A stretch of DNA of 64,000 nt from Ilumatobacteraceae bacterium. GTDB taxonomy: Bacteria > Actinomycetota > Acidimicrobiia > Acidimicrobiales > Ilumatobacteraceae. This document shows positions 1 through 8,027 of the stretch, in pieces. How positions within the stretch are numbered: the first letter of the stretch is position 1; each line of letters starts with the position of its first letter. The position numbers and the translations under genes were made by a program. The notes below the pieces were generated by a model, which was not told the DNA's origin, searched no databases, and saw only the letters and a program-made list of their open reading frames with translations. The stretch covers positions 48,640 through 112,639 of the forward strand of contig JAKMEY010000043.1 of NCBI GenBank assembly GCA_022425725.1. The letters are read 5' to 3'.

Positions 1-17
1 CGAAGGTACCAGGGCGC

Positions 18-1271
18 ATGAGTAGGAGGTCACCTCTGAAAGACTCAACCGCGATGACGTACACATCACCATCGGCACGGCGATATCAGCCCGATTGGCC
101 AGTTGATGTGCTGGGGATTCTCACGATTGCGGTGTACGGCTCGTGGTACTACGGGTTTGGTGTGCTCATCAATGACATCGGTGCCGGCCTCGGGGCAGGC
201 TCGGCACAACTCGGTTTGGCCTTTGGCTTAGCCCAGGTGTTGCTCGGCGCGCTCTCCCTTGCAACGGGGCGGCTCCTCGATCGATTCGGCCCTCAACTCC
301 TCCTCGGTGTCATCGGACCAATTGGAGCAATCTTGGTGGGCTTCAGCGGACGCTCAGCAGAGGTATGGCAATTCGTTCTTCTTTTCGGCGTAGGAGGTGG
401 TGTGTCGGCGGCCGCTGGCTTTTACGGAATGACCCAAGCGATGTTGGTGAGGATGGATCCCGCTGTGTCAACGCAGCGAATTATTCGCCTCACCATTTGG
501 GGAGCGTTTGCTTCTCCGATTGCCATTCCGGCAACCGAATTTCTTCGTGGCACGTTTGGTTGGCGGGTCGCCATTGAAGTTCCTGCCGGTGTTGCCTGTT
601 GTGTGTTCTTGCTCGCTGCCCGCGTTGTGCGGCGGGTTCCACGGCACGGTGAGTTTGAGCGGTCGTCAACATGGAGGATTGCGGTCACAACCGCAGCCCG
701 ATCGGGGGCAGTTCGCTGGCACGCAATCGGGGTGTTCTGCGCATATATGTCGATGTCGACGTTGTTGGTATTCCAGCTTTCAATCATGAGATGGGCGGGG
801 CTTTCGGCTGCTGCCGCTGCCGGTTTTGGTGGAGCGAGGGGTCTACTCCAACTCCTCGGCAGGTTGCCGTTACAACGGGCGCTCCGACGTTACGGGCATT
901 GGTTTCTTCTTGCGGGTGCACGATTGTGTGTCGCAGTTGCGTGTGGGCTCGTGCTCATCAGCGGGAATGCGGTCATTGCGTCGCTGTATGTAGTGATCGC
1001 CGGCGTCGGCATTGGTGCCATCAGCGCGCTCGATGGGATCGTCGCCCGAACAGTGATTCCGACCGGCGACTTTGGGGCGATTAGCGGGGTCGTCACGTTC
1101 CTCGGCGCAATCGGTGGGGGAGTGGCACCGGTGCTTGCTGGACGTCTCACCGATGTAAGCGGTGCACCGACGATGGCATCGGCGGTCGCCGCATTTGCTG
1201 CAGTGATTGCAGTTGTTTCGCTAAACCGGACCAGATGGCATTTCACTCGGGCGAGTGAGAGCGCCACCTAG
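18..1271 (+). CDS. MFS transporter
   Basis: This is a major facilitator superfamily membrane protein of about 417 aa, a secondary transporter with unknown substrate. Hydrophobic segments fill most of its length. A loop of the motif-A kind, GRLLDRFG, follows the second or third segment, as the family expects. The C-terminal half is Gly/Ala-rich and less regular. The start is uncertain. ATG at 18 gives the longest protein, and ATG at 54 (MTYTSPSARR) is an equally good choice because neither has a clear ribosome site close by. It converges on the thioesterase gene and shows no operon partner inside the window. The family call is firm, but the substrate cannot be inferred from sequence or context. 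Confidence 0.8.
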   Translation: MSRRSPLKDSTAMTYTSPSARRYQPDWPVDVLGILTIAVYGSWYYGFGVLINDIGAGLGAGSAQLGLAFGLAQVLLGALSLATGRLLDRFGPQLLLGVIGPIGAILVGFSGRSAEVWQFVLLFGVGGGVSAAAGFYGMTQAMLVRMDPAVSTQRIIRLTIWGAFASPIAIPATEFLRGTFGWRVAIEVPAGVACCVFLLAARVVRRVPRHGEFERSSTWRIAVTTAARSGAVRWHAIGVFCAYMSMSTLLVFQLSIMRWAGLSAAAAAGFGGARGLLQLLGRLPLQRALRRYGHWFLLAGARLCVAVACGLVLISGNAVIASLYVVIAGVGIGAISALDGIVARTVIPTGDFGAISGVVTFLGAIGGGVAPVLAGRLTDVSGAPTMASAVAAFAAVIAVVSLNRTRWHFTRASESAT

Positions 1272-1281
1272 GCGGTTCGAA

Positions 1282-1710
1282 CTAAGTGGTGAGAACCGCC
1301 TGAGTCTGGGTGGTTCGAGAGACAACTTTCCCGTCTGGGTTAATGACATCGGTGGTGACGGTGATCGTCCGACGTCCAGCCATCACAAGGGTTGACACAA
1401 TTGAATACACCGCTTGTGGAGCGGGGCGAAGAAAATTCGTTGACGATGAGATTGTCGAGGTTCCAGCTCCTTCCGGCAGGTGCTGTACCGAGAGGAACGC
1501 CCCAACCGCATCGGCAAGTGACATGAGGTATCCGCCATGCAGATTGCCATTCACCGTGCAGAATTGCTCTTTCCATGCGACGCGCCCGGTAACGCGTTCA
1601 GGGGTAAGTGAGTCGATGACGACCTCGCAGAGGTCGGTAAATGGCATGGATGTTTTGATCCATTCGGTGTTTGCTGGATCGCCGGGAACGAGTGGTGTTT
1701 CAGTGCTCAC
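1282..1710 (-). CDS. PaaI-type hotdog thioesterase
   Basis: A 142-aa single-domain hotdog-fold protein of the PaaI/YbgC kind, which hydrolyses acyl-CoA or aryl-CoA thioesters in the cytoplasm. The family signature is visible: NGNLHGG (residues 54-60) followed by D67 in a helix (SLADAVGAF), the usual catalytic acidic position. Length matches the family. The start is a GTG. A TACGCT hexamer lies six bases upstream on the minus strand (1717-1722), which fits a leaderless transcript. The neighbouring SDR and redox genes suggest acyl or aromatic catabolism, but the substrate is not determined. Confidence 0.85.
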   Translation of the reverse strand: MSTETPLVPGDPANTEWIKTSMPFTDLCEVVIDSLTPERVTGRVAWKEQFCTVNGNLHGGYLMSLADAVGAFLSVQHLPEGAGTSTISSSTNFLRPAPQAVYSIVSTLVMAGRRTITVTTDVINPDGKVVSRTTQTQAVLTT

Positions 1711-1812
1711 GCGCCGAGCGTAGGCCGTGGGGCGACGTGGGTCGTGAGTGGGTGGCCACCATTCTCGTTGGCGAGTGTGAGCGACCGTGTCTCAGGGTGA
1801 GCGGTCGGATCG

Positions 1813-2610
1813 TTAGGTATGTCGGGAGGTCATCCCGCCATCGACGGGCAGGATCACGCCGTTCATGTAACTCGATGCAGGAAGCACCAAGTTCAACATG
1901 CCGTGGGCGATTTCTTCTGGTTGTCCGTAGCGACGAACGGGCACACGACGTTTTGCGAAGATCTCTTTGTGTTCTTCGGCGATGTTCGCCGTCATTCCGG
2001 TCACGATGGGTCCCGGGCAGACTGCGTTTGCGGTGATGCCGTGACGACCGAGCTCAACCGCAAGTGATCGAACGAGACCGATAACCGCGTGCTTTGAGGC
2101 GTTGTACGCAGGAATTCCGCCAGTTGCACCAAGACCTTCGGTTGACGCAGTGCATACGATCCTGCCGCCATCACTCTTCATGAGGTAGGGGAGCGCCGCT
2201 CGGGTGAGCCGTGCATATGAGGTGATATTGACGGCGAGAGTGGCATCCCATGCTTCGTCGAATACGTCGGCGGTTGTTGTCATGTCAGCGTTAAACACGA
2301 CCCCGGCGTTGTTGATGAGAATGTCGATGCCCCCGAACGCCTCGGCAACAGCATCTGGGAGGGCATCGAGTTCGGCGTTATCGGTGACGTCGACCGTCCA
2401 GCCCTTCACTCGGTCTGCTCCGTGCACGTCCGAGATCTCTCCAACCACTTGGGCGACGCCTTCACCGTTGCGGTCGACGACAGCAACGAGGGCACCTTCA
2501 TCGGCGAAGAGGTGGGCGGTGGCGCGCCCGATACCTGATCCTGCGCCGCTTACGATGGCCACACGACCGGCGATCGAACGGTTTCCTGAGGTCAAGCGAG
2601 TTGTGCTCAT
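1813..2610 (-). CDS. SDR family NAD(P)-dependent oxidoreductase
   Basis: A 265-aa classical short-chain dehydrogenase/reductase. Visible features are the cofactor loop SGAGSGIG (residues 21-28), NNAG (100-103), catalytic S156, Y169 and K173 in the YNASK motif, and the C-terminal PVDGG end. It oxidises or reduces an alcohol or ketone; the substrate is unknown. It lacks the long insertions typical of mycofactocin-coupled SDRs, even though an MftD homologue starts 91 bp away in the opposite direction. A TACCTT hexamer at 2617-2622 (minus strand) lies six bases before the ATG, which supports this start and a leaderless message. Confidence 0.88.
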   Translation of the reverse strand: MSTTRLTSGNRSIAGRVAIVSGAGSGIGRATAHLFADEGALVAVVDRNGEGVAQVVGEISDVHGADRVKGWTVDVTDNAELDALPDAVAEAFGGIDILINNAGVVFNADMTTTADVFDEAWDATLAVNITSYARLTRAALPYLMKSDGGRIVCTASTEGLGATGGIPAYNASKHAVIGLVRSLAVELGRHGITANAVCPGPIVTGMTANIAEEHKEIFAKRRVPVRRYGQPEEIAHGMLNLVLPASSYMNGVILPVDGGMTSRHT

Positions 2611-2622
2611 GCACCGAAGGTA

Positions 2623-2679
2623 ATGACAGGAGATTGATAACTCATCACCGGAACTCGCGCTCGGAAGAGATGACAGGAG
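2623..2679. repeat. 10-bp direct repeat in divergent promoter
   Basis: The ten bases ATGACAGGAG occur at 2623-2632 and again at 2670-2679, in the 91-bp gap between the divergent SDR and MftD-like genes. They could be regulator half-sites, or a chance repeat of an AGGAG-type sequence. Confidence 0.35.
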
Positions 2680-2701
2680 TGTTCGCAGATACCCTCGCAG
2701 T

Positions 2702-3877
2702 ATGGGAAATCCGTGGTTTGAGTCGGTCGCAGTTGCTCAGCGGCGAGCCGAGCGTATTCTTCCGCGCCACGTGTATGACGCGCTTATCGCCGGTAGCGAG
2801 GCAGGACTCACACTCGACGACAACCGCGCCGCCTACCGTGAACTTGGGTTTCAGCCAGTGATTGCCGATCGACCGTCAGAGCGTCATCTTGCAACGTCGG
2901 TGCTAGGTCTTGACCTCTCGATGCCGGTGATGATTTCACCAACCGGTGTGCAGGCGGTTCATCCAGACGGTGAGCTCGCAGTGGCGCGGGCAGCAGCAGC
3001 TCGTGGTACCGCTGTTGGACTTTCATCGTTTGGCTCAAAGCCGATGGAAGATATCGCCACAGAAAATGAGAACTTTCTTTTCCAGATGTACTGGATCAAC
3101 GGGCGTGACTGGGTGAGTGCTCAGATGGATAGGGCCCGTTCCGCTGGAGCGAAAGCCGTCATTTTGACGCTCGACTGGTCGTACAGCCACAGCCGTGACT
3201 GGGGGAGCCCTGAACTTCCTGATGGCATTGATCTCAAGACGATGGTGAAGTACGCGCCGTCGGTGCTTGCCCGCCCGCGGTGGCTTGGCCGGTTCTTGAA
3301 GGCGGGACACCTTCCCGACCTGACGGCTCCAAATATGAGCATTGATGGCTCGCCCCCTCCAACATTTTTTGGTGCCTACGGGCAATGGATGGGTTCGCCG
3401 CAGCCCACGTGGGATGACCTTGCGTGGTTCGTCAATGAGTGGGGTGGCCCTTGTGTGGTGAAAGGTGTGATGCGGGTTGACGATGCTCGTCGTGCGCGTG
3501 ACGCTGGCTTCACTGGATTGTCGGTTTCTAATCACGGAGGTAACAACCTCGATGGAACGCCATCGCCGCTTCGAGCATTGCCGGCGATCGCTGAGGCGGT
3601 TGGATCTGAGATCGACGTGCTACTCGACGGGGGTGTCCGGCGTGGCAGCGATGTCGTCAAGGCGGTCGCTCTGGGCGCCCGGGCGGTCATGATCGGGCGT
3701 GCTTACCTTTGGGGGCTTGCTGCAAACGGCCAGGCAGGTGTCGAGAATGTGCTCGATGTCTTGCGGATGGGAATTGACTCGGCTCTTCTTGGAATGGGCA
3801 TCGAATCAGTGCATGATCTTCACCGGGAACACCTTGTGATTCCCGATGGTTTTGAGCGCCGCTTGGGCGCCCACTGA
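2702..3877 (+). CDS. mftD: MftD-like FMN-dependent alpha-hydroxy-acid oxidase (pre-mycofactocin synthase family)
   Basis: A 391-aa TIM-barrel flavoprotein of the lactate/glycolate oxidase family. From memory of the mycobacterial protein it is very close to MftD throughout. Diagnostic stretches are ISPTGVQAV (79-86), FSHGRDWGSP-like YSHSRDWGSP (161-170), KGVMRVDDA (254-262), SNHGGNNLDGTPS (276-288) with the catalytic H278, and IGRAYLWGLAANGQAGVENV near 331-350. MftD oxidises the peptide-derived AHDP to pre-mycofactocin. The rest of an mft cluster (mftA, mftB, mftC, mftE, mftF) is not visible here, so the gene stands alone. A TACCCT hexamer (2690-2695) lies six bases before ATG. The enzyme class is certain, the exact role less so. 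Confidence 0.85.
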   Translation: MGNPWFESVAVAQRRAERILPRHVYDALIAGSEAGLTLDDNRAAYRELGFQPVIADRPSERHLATSVLGLDLSMPVMISPTGVQAVHPDGELAVARAAAARGTAVGLSSFGSKPMEDIATENENFLFQMYWINGRDWVSAQMDRARSAGAKAVILTLDWSYSHSRDWGSPELPDGIDLKTMVKYAPSVLARPRWLGRFLKAGHLPDLTAPNMSIDGSPPPTFFGAYGQWMGSPQPTWDDLAWFVNEWGGPCVVKGVMRVDDARRARDAGFTGLSVSNHGGNNLDGTPSPLRALPAIAEAVGSEIDVLLDGGVRRGSDVVKAVALGARAVMIGRAYLWGLAANGQAGVENVLDVLRMGIDSALLGMGIESVHDLHREHLVIPDGFERRLGAH

Positions 3878-3896
3878 TCGCAGTTACGAGTCTCGG

Positions 3897-4550
3897 TTAC
3901 ACCCACGTTGCCCAGGTGTCGAGCGGAAGTCGTTCGGCGACGAGGTCATTGACGGGAGCTTCGGTATTTCGGTAACCGATTGCCATTCCGCAGAACAACA
4001 TTTCTTCTTCTGGTGCGCCGACGAACTCCATGACTGCGCCGTGGCGGCTTGACCAGTATTCCTGAGCACACGTATCGAGACCGGCCTCGACTGCTAGCAG
4101 CATGAACGTTTGAAGGAACATTCCGAGGTCTGACCATTGAGGCTCGTTGAAGCGACGGTCGATGGTGATGAAAAACGCAGCGGGAGCATCGAAGAAGCGG
4201 GCATTGCGAGCGAATTGTTGAAGGCGGCCGGCTTTGTCTTCGCGGGGAATGTCGAGAAGGCCGTACATCTGCTCGCCTAGTTCAAACCGGGCGGTTCGGT
4301 GGGGCTCCCAAAGGTTTGCCGGGTACACGTCGTATTCGGACGGTTCAGTATCAGGTTGGGTGCTGAGGAAGTCGAGAAAATCGGTCAACCGTGAACCGTT
4401 GAGCATGTAGATACGCCACGGTTGAACATTGCCGCCTGATGGCGCGCGGGCGGCGCGTTCGAGAAGGTCACGAAGAAGTTCATCGTCGACTGGGTCGGCG
4501 AGGAAGTCTCGTATTGATCGGCGAGCTGCAACGGCTTCGGATACGTTCAT
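3897..4550 (-). CDS. Nitroreductase family protein
   Basis: A 217-aa FMN-dependent NAD(P)H nitroreductase-fold protein. The N-terminal RRSIRDF (residues 10-16) binds FMN phosphate, and SGGNVQPWRIY provides the second FMN contact. The C-terminal region (MAIGYRNTEAPVN) is typical of the family. Members reduce nitroaromatics, quinones or enones; the natural substrate is unknown. It is convergent with the MftD-like gene (19 bp between stops), so the two are not co-transcribed. A GACACT hexamer six bases before the ATG (4557-4562) is a weaker version of the promoter seen elsewhere in the window. Confidence 0.88.
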   Translation of the reverse strand: MNVSEAVAARRSIRDFLADPVDDELLRDLLERAARAPSGGNVQPWRIYMLNGSRLTDFLDFLSTQPDTEPSEYDVYPANLWEPHRTARFELGEQMYGLLDIPREDKAGRLQQFARNARFFDAPAAFFITIDRRFNEPQWSDLGMFLQTFMLLAVEAGLDTCAQEYWSSRHGAVMEFVGAPEEEMLFCGMAIGYRNTEAPVNDLVAERLPLDTWATWV

Positions 4551-4587
4551 GAAACCAGTGTCGCAGTCAGAGGCTGGCGATTTCGCG

Positions 4588-5229
4588 TCAGAGATGCTGC
4601 GTCGACGATCGACGTTTACGCACCACTTCGATGATTACGTTGATGGCAAGTGCGGTGAGAAACGCAATGAGAAACGCCGCTGTGTGGTTGTCTTGGAGTG
4701 CTTTTCCGAAGATCGCTCCGAGGACAGCTGCGTAGGTGGCCCAGATGCTGACGGCGAGCGCTACCCACTTCACGAACCACCGCTGCGGCTGTTGGGTGAG
4801 TCCACATGAGATAGTGAGCGCCGTTCGGCCACCGGGGATGAATCGTGCGGTAACAAGAAGAAGACCGCCGCGCTCGCGAACTTGCTTTTCTGCCCAGTCA
4901 AGTCGCCGTTGCGTCGAGGGTTTACGGGTTGCTCGACGGGAGATTGGTCCATGAAATGAGCGGCCGATGAGATACGCAAGGTTGTCGCCGATGAAGGCAC
5001 CGATCGCTCCTGCAATGATGACCAAAATGAGGTTTTGATCTCCGGCGCCGGCGGCAACCCCACCGATGATCACCGTGGTTTCGCTGGGTACGACCGGCAC
5101 TACCGAGTCGAGCAGAGCAATCACAAAAATGACGGCGAGAAACCATCGTGCGCTCGATGTATCAACCAGCCAATTGGTGAGTCGTGCAACGATGCCGTCT
5201 CCAGATGCGGCGAGGATGACACTGTGCAC
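4588..5229 (-). CDS. DedA family membrane protein
   Basis: A 213-aa integral membrane protein of the DedA/SNARE-associated superfamily. It has the N-terminal re-entrant region with VPSETTVIIGG, the segment GAFIGDNLAYLIGR, and the hallmark ARFIPGGRT followed by a glycine-containing helix. Recent work connects DedA proteins with lipid-carrier (undecaprenyl phosphate) or phospholipid flipping; which lipid this one handles is unknown. The start is a GTG. A TACGAT hexamer at 5237-5242 (minus strand) is seven bases upstream. It is divergent from the ferredoxin-P450 pair. Confidence 0.88.
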   Translation of the reverse strand: MHSVILAASGDGIVARLTNWLVDTSSARWFLAVIFVIALLDSVVPVVPSETTVIIGGVAAGAGDQNLILVIIAGAIGAFIGDNLAYLIGRSFHGPISRRATRKPSTQRRLDWAEKQVRERGGLLLVTARFIPGGRTALTISCGLTQQPQRWFVKWVALAVSIWATYAAVLGAIFGKALQDNHTAAFLIAFLTALAINVIIEVVRKRRSSTQHL

Positions 5230-5265
5230 GGCATTGATCGTATCTGGTGACCCAATCTGTGAAGA

Positions 5266-5287
5266 AAGTCACATACGAACGTGACTT
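5266..5287. promoter_or_regulatory. Inverted repeat upstream of ferredoxin-P450 operon
   Basis: Perfect 7-bp arms AAGTCAC and GTGACTT are separated by 8 bp, lying 17 bp upstream of the TAATGT -10 hexamer (5304-5309) of the ferredoxin gene, so over its -35 region. This is the expected position of a repressor site. The binding protein is unknown. Confidence 0.5.
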
Positions 5288-5316
5288 GAGACATATTCGC
5301 CAGTAATGTCCCACCT

Positions 5317-5511
5317 ATGCGTGTATTCGTTGATGAAGAAAAATGCCAGGGCCATAACCGTTGTTTTGCCATTGCCCCCGAGTTATTCGATGTCGATGAC
5401 TACGGCACTGCGTTCGCGTTGAACGATGGCGTTGTTCCTGCTGAGCTTGAAGACAAAGCTCGACTTGCCGCAGCCAATTGCCCCGAATTTGCAATCACGA
5501 TTGAAGACTGA
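5317..5511 (+). CDS. Single-cluster ferredoxin (P450 redox partner)
   Basis: A 64-aa ferredoxin encoded just before a cytochrome P450 (17 bp gap), so almost certainly its electron donor. The cluster ligands are C10, C16 and C54 (the latter in NCPEFAI). The position that is cysteine in 4Fe-4S ferredoxins is H13, giving C-x2-H-x2-C-xn-CP. This histidine variant is known among actinobacterial P450 ferredoxins and gives either a 3Fe-4S cluster or an unusual His-ligated one. The acidic composition fits the family. A TAATGT hexamer seven bases before ATG (5304-5309) suggests a leaderless bicistronic message. Confidence 0.9.
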   Translation: MRVFVDEEKCQGHNRCFAIAPELFDVDDYGTAFALNDGVVPAELEDKARLAAANCPEFAITIED

Positions 5512-5528
5512 GCGTCTCGGAGTATCTC

Positions 5529-6746
5529 ATGACTGGAATGTACGAAAAAGTTCTCGACTGGGTGAATGACTTTGATCATGCCGACCCCGAATACAACGAA
5601 CGAGCGCACGAGATTTGGGAGGAGTTTCAAGGCTCCGAATGCCCGGTTGCTCACAGCGGACGCTACGACGGGCTATGGGCACCGTTCACCTACGAGATGG
5701 TCCACGAGATCGCCTATGACACCGAGCACTTCACTTCGCAGGGCGTGGTCGTCAACACGGGCCGCCCGTTGATCGAGGCTCCTGTTGGGCCTGCGCCGCC
5801 CATCACGAGTGACCCGCCATTCCACAACATTGCCCGTCGTCTTCTGTTGCCCCCGTTTGCGCCAAAGGTGATTGCAGAGTGGGAGCCTGAAGTTCGACGA
5901 CTCTGCAATGATCTCCTCGATCGCATGGGTGATATCACCGAAGGTGAGTCAATTGTCGATGGCGCGGTGCAATATGCGCAGAGCATTCCTGTCAACGTGA
6001 TCGCCCGGATGCTGGGCTTCCCGCCAGAGGACGAAGCGCTCTTCAGAGACTTTGTACACAACGTGCTTGAGCGCATTAACGAACCAGCGGAAGATCGCGA
6101 AGCGTTCATGCAGCCCTTGGCCGATTACCTCGATGCGCAAATTGAGGATCACCGGGCGAACCCTCGAGATGATCTCACGAACTACCTTCTCAACGTTGAG
6201 ATCGCAGGTAACAAACTTTCTGATGAACATGTCCGTGGGTCGATCCTCCTGCTCCTTGTCGCCGGAATCGACACGACGTGGTCAGCGATTGGGTCATCGC
6301 TCTGGCACCTCGGAACCCACCCAGATGATTTGCAGCGTCTCGTCGACGAGCCAGACGTCATGATGTTTGCTCTTGAAGAGTTCCTTCGTGCGTACGCTCC
6401 AGTGACCATGGCTCGTCTCGTCAAGGACGACTACGACTTCCATGGGTGCCCGATGAAAGCCAACGATTGGGTGCTACTTCCCTTCCCTGCTGCGAACCGC
6501 GACCCCAAGCAGTTCGAGCACGCAACTCAGTTTGTGATCGATCGTCAAGAGAATCGCCATGGAGCATTTGGTCTTGGCATCCACCGCTGCTTGGGCTCGA
6601 ACCTCGCGCGACTGGAACTTAAGGTGGCGGTCGAAGAGTTTGTGCGACGGTTCCCGTCGTTCACTGTCGACGGTGACACTCGTTGGAGTGTCGGTCAGAT
6701 TCGAGGACCGCGCGAACTGCCGTTACGAGTGTTGAAGACCAGTTAA
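5529..6746 (+). CDS. Cytochrome P450
   Basis: A 405-aa soluble bacterial cytochrome P450. The I-helix oxygen-activation motif AGIDTT, the K-helix ExxR in EEFLR, and the heme-binding loop FGLGIHRCLG with the axial cysteine at C354 are all intact, so it should be an active monooxygenase. Electrons most likely come from the ferredoxin encoded 17 bp upstream; no ferredoxin reductase gene is adjacent. The substrate is not identifiable. Many actinobacterial P450s with this size and ferredoxin pairing act on fatty acids, terpenes or steroids. The 3' end overlaps the convergent CLC gene by 24 bp. Confidence 0.95.
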   Translation: MTGMYEKVLDWVNDFDHADPEYNERAHEIWEEFQGSECPVAHSGRYDGLWAPFTYEMVHEIAYDTEHFTSQGVVVNTGRPLIEAPVGPAPPITSDPPFHNIARRLLLPPFAPKVIAEWEPEVRRLCNDLLDRMGDITEGESIVDGAVQYAQSIPVNVIARMLGFPPEDEALFRDFVHNVLERINEPAEDREAFMQPLADYLDAQIEDHRANPRDDLTNYLLNVEIAGNKLSDEHVRGSILLLLVAGIDTTWSAIGSSLWHLGTHPDDLQRLVDEPDVMMFALEEFLRAYAPVTMARLVKDDYDFHGCPMKANDWVLLPFPAANRDPKQFEHATQFVIDRQENRHGAFGLGIHRCLGSNLARLELKVAVEEFVRRFPSFTVDGDTRWSVGQIRGPRELPLRVLKTS

Positions 6747-7988
6747 CGATCGACGTAGCGCGTGCCGCTGCGTTTCGTAGATCGTTCCGGAGCCTGAGGC
6801 AACCCACGCAACGAGACAGCCGATTGCCATCGGAGCAACGGCTGCAGTGCCGAATAACTCCAATCCCATCACGGTGCACGCAAGGGGCGTATTCGCAGCT
6901 GCGCCAAAGGTAGCGACCATGCCGATTGCGGCTGCGACGCCGAACGGCAGTCCCACAAGCTCACCAACCGATGCCCCGAGTGTGGCGCCAATGACGAACA
7001 GTGGGGTGACCTCGCCGCCGAGGAACCCTGTGCCAATAGTGATTGCGGTAAAGGCGATTTTGAGTGCGAAGACGGTGAGGGCGATTGAGGCGCCGGACAG
7101 CGCCGTGTCGAGGAGTGGGAGCGACAAGCCGAGATAGTCACGTCCGAACAGGGCCGACAGACCGAGCACTGCTGCGCCGCCAATGACAGGGCGCAGCACC
7201 GTTGACGGAAGATACCGGCGGCCGAGGTTTCTAATGATCGATGTTGCCGAGATGAACATTCGAGAGGCAATCCCACACGACACGCCAACAACGATCAGAG
7301 CGCCCATCGTTGACACCGACAGCGACAGATCGACCGAAAGTCGAGTGACGTGGTCATGACCCAGCCACTCGACCATCGCGTCTCCGACAAATGACGCGGA
7401 CACTGCGGGCACGAGCGCTCGGAGTCGCAGACGTCCGACGGTTGGTACTTCGAGTGCGAAGACAACTCCTGCGAACGGAACGCCGAACACAGAACCAAAG
7501 CCTCCGGCTAGGGCAGCGGTGAGTAGGAGGGAGCGATCAGGGTGTTGAAGTTTGATGAGGCGGCCAAATGCATCGCTGAGGCTCCCTGACATTTGAAGAG
7601 CGGTTCCTTCTCGACCAGCCGATCCGCCGAACAAATGTGTCCACCATGTTCCGAGCAGAACGAGCGGTGCCATTCGCCGGGGAACCCAGCGAGTTGGACT
7701 GTGGATCTCTTGTAGTAGGAGTGAATTTCCCGATGTGGAGCGACCGGCCAACCATTTGTTTGAGAGCCCGATGACAAGACCTGCGATGGGCAGAAGGTAG
7801 ATCATCCATTGTTCATCGGTTCGGAATGCGGTCACCCGATCAAGACCCTCAAGGAACACGTACGAAGCACACCCAGCGAGTAGTCCTGAGAACCCTCCGA
7901 GAGCGATCCAGCGGACGGTGCGCACAAGACAAAGCAGTGTGCGTTGTACCGGTGATGTAAGGGCGAGCTCAGAGATTTTTGATGACAT
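6723..7988 (-). CDS. CLC-F type fluoride/proton antiporter
   Basis: A 421-aa CLC-superfamily membrane protein. It lacks the chloride-binding GSGIP motif and instead has GNSL (residues 87-90). It keeps GREGT (125-129) with the gating glutamate E127 and has a GGEVTPLFVIGATLG segment. Substitution of the GSGIP serine region by GN..L together with GREGT and GGEVTP is the pattern of the CLC-F clade, which exports fluoride in exchange for protons. I therefore prefer fluoride over chloride. ATG at 7988 is chosen; an in-frame ATG at 8024 would overlap the divergent regulator's promoter. No room exists for a fluoride riboswitch in the 40-bp gap. Confidence 0.75.
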   Translation of the reverse strand: MSSKISELALTSPVQRTLLCLVRTVRWIALGGFSGLLAGCASYVFLEGLDRVTAFRTDEQWMIYLLPIAGLVIGLSNKWLAGRSTSGNSLLLQEIHSPTRWVPRRMAPLVLLGTWWTHLFGGSAGREGTALQMSGSLSDAFGRLIKLQHPDRSLLLTAALAGGFGSVFGVPFAGVVFALEVPTVGRLRLRALVPAVSASFVGDAMVEWLGHDHVTRLSVDLSLSVSTMGALIVVGVSCGIASRMFISATSIIRNLGRRYLPSTVLRPVIGGAAVLGLSALFGRDYLGLSLPLLDTALSGASIALTVFALKIAFTAITIGTGFLGGEVTPLFVIGATLGASVGELVGLPFGVAAAIGMVATFGAAANTPLACTVMGLELFGTAAVAPMAIGCLVAWVASGSGTIYETQRHALRRSLTGLQHS

Positions 7989-8027
7989 TCTCACCAGATA
8001 CTTACCGCATTCTGGTGTACTCATGTG

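Noticed and set aside
1271..1300. Inverted repeat GGCGGTTC/GAACCGCC between the first MFS and thioesterase genes
   Set aside because: The stem is perfect but the loop is 14 bases, there is no T run, and it overlaps a stop codon. Too weak to call a terminator.
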